The position numbers and the translations under genes are program-made. This document shows, one piece after another, positions 63,130 through 64,000 of a DNA stretch of 64,000 nt. This stretch comes from Phoma sp. XZ068 (lineage: Eukaryota > Ascomycota > Dothideomycetes > Pleosporales > Didymellaceae). The DNA lies in contig RBKR01000012.1 of NCBI GenBank assembly GCA_004835665.1, positions 1,178,001-1,242,000 of the forward strand, given 5' to 3'. The notes beneath the pieces were generated by a model. The model was not told the origin of the DNA. It did no database searches and worked only from the letters and a program-made list of their open reading frames with translations. Every line of letters begins with the position of its first letter. Within the stretch, counting starts at the first letter, position 1.

Positions 63130-63990
63130 ATGGACTATGCTGCCGATCTTGTAGCGATGGTGCATCAGCTTAAGATTGACCGCGACACCTGGCAAGCCGT
63201 GGCGCTCCAATACAAGGCAGCTTTTGAAGCACAAACAGCTCGGTGGCGCGAGTTGCAAGACCTATGTTTTGCGACGCAGGCAGAACTAGAGAATGAGCGC
63301 GCTCAGTATCGTCGCCTGCATCTGAGCCTTGATGGTGTATCGCCCGATCACCCGCCCACCGTGGACAGCGCCGACGACGCTACGGATAGCCAACCTTTCG
63401 GCACTGCAGTTGTTCTTTCGCCAAGTCGCATCAACATGAGTTGGAGACCAAGGCCTTCAGAGGACTGCAGTAATGCTATTTTCACGCGCGTACAGCAGTT
63501 TGCCTCGCAGCGAAACTACGGCACAGCGTTGGTCGAGGTCGAGAGACTACTGCGCGGCCCTCTGAGCCCTAAAGCTCGTGCAGAAGGGCTTCTACTCAAG
63601 AGCAGCATCTTACAGGCAACCGGGCCCGATTCGCTCTATGACGCCCTTGCAGCTTGCAGTGAAGCCCTCGAACTGTGCGACCGTGTGTTGGAACTGCAGC
63701 CTCTGCTGCCAAAGATACAGTATCAGAGAGGTCTCTATTACTACCAATTACAAATGCTCCACCAAGCAAGAGACGCCTTCAGGGCAGTCAGTGAGGACGA
63801 TTCATTATTCGAAAAAGCCAACAAGTATCGCCAATCCTGCGATAACGAACTGGGGTTGGTTTCTCTCCCAAACCGCCGTTCCGCGTTCGACGAAGGCCGG
63901 TCGGTGACTAACAGCCTTCTTACGCCATTAGACATCGGTCCCTTACATGTAAATCAGGATCATGCGATATGTATTATTGATAAATACTGA
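63130..63990 (+). CDS. Helical protein of unknown function, TPR-like core
   Basis: This is an intronless 286-aa frame with a good start context (CCGCAATGG) and a TGA ten bases before the window end. Residues 1-70 form a charged coiled-coil (DLVAMVHQLKIDRDTWQAVA, FATQAELENERAQYRRLHL). After a disordered linker, residues about 110-240 are helical pairs of TPR character: FTRVQQFASQRNYGTALVEVERLL, ARAEGLLLKSSILQATG, YDALAACSEALELCDRVLEL, YQRGLYYYQLQMLHQARDAF. The last 45 residues are mixed and may change if an unseen splice exists near the end. No named family is recognised, though similar small helical proteins are common in Dothideomycetes. A scaffolding or protein-interaction role is a reasonable guess only. 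Confidence 0.78.
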   Translation: MDYAADLVAMVHQLKIDRDTWQAVALQYKAAFEAQTARWRELQDLCFATQAELENERAQYRRLHLSLDGVSPDHPPTVDSADDATDSQPFGTAVVLSPSRINMSWRPRPSEDCSNAIFTRVQQFASQRNYGTALVEVERLLRGPLSPKARAEGLLLKSSILQATGPDSLYDALAACSEALELCDRVLELQPLLPKIQYQRGLYYYQLQMLHQARDAFRAVSEDDSLFEKANKYRQSCDNELGLVSLPNRRSAFDEGRSVTNSLLTPLDIGPLHVNQDHAICIIDKY

Positions 63991-64000
63991 CCAATTCTTA

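Overview
This window is nuclear DNA of a filamentous ascomycete (Pezizomycotina). The gene set and intron style point to Dothideomycetes, probably Pleosporales, but the species cannot be read from it. The reasons are: genes on both strands split by many 45-85 nt GT-AG introns with CTRAC-like branch sites; eukaryotic nuclear genes (RNase H2 subunit C, Clr2, a SNF2 remodeller, a TFIIIC-subunit-like phosphatase, mitochondrial RNA polymerase); and typical filamentous-fungal families (HET, NACHT/ankyrin, CorA-like, CYP504-like P450, But2-type secreted protein, His-brace LPMO-like protein). Splice sites below were placed by eye from GT..AG, branch motif and reading phase. I had no transcripts and no database, so gene names rest on recognised motifs.

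Layout. 1-9.6 kb: the 3' part of a Gln/Pro/Gly-rich protein, a multi-pass membrane protein, RNase H2 subunit C (minus), a cyclopropane-fatty-acid-synthase-like methyltransferase, a tautomerase (minus) and a four-exon histidine phosphatase of the Tfc7 type (minus). 9.6-19.4 kb is sparse: a membrane protein (minus), a bZIP factor and a mitochondrial-type thioredoxin. 19.46-23.0 kb carries an eight-exon gene whose reading phase joins a NACHT-type P-loop NTPase, ankyrin repeats and a C-terminal CorA-like membrane domain with a GMN motif. 23.8-30.1 kb is a divergent chromatin pair: Clr2 (minus) and a SNF2 ATPase with a PHD-like Cys cluster (plus), sharing a 285 bp intergenic region.

31-39 kb: a broken HET-domain gene, then about 4.9 kb without a convincing gene, then a three-zinc-ribbon protein. 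39.4-50.1 kb: a (CTGT)25 microsatellite, mitochondrial RNA polymerase (minus) with an odd in-frame open extension after its stop, a fungal glycosyltransferase-2-like type II membrane protein (minus) and a CYP504-like P450 (minus). 51.5-55.5 kb: two unrecognised low-complexity proteins flanking a U6-snRNA-like relic. 56-64 kb: an MDR-family oxidoreductase, an LPMO-like secreted protein, a But2-type secreted protein (minus), a PflA-like radical SAM protein and a helical protein of unknown function.

How they relate: there is no operon logic. The strongest functional grouping is Clr2 with the remodeller (heterochromatin or silencing). Two loci belong to fungal non-self-recognition families, one intact-looking (NACHT-ANK-CorA) and one decayed (HET), about 8 kb apart. 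The right end mixes secreted proteins and redox enzymes.
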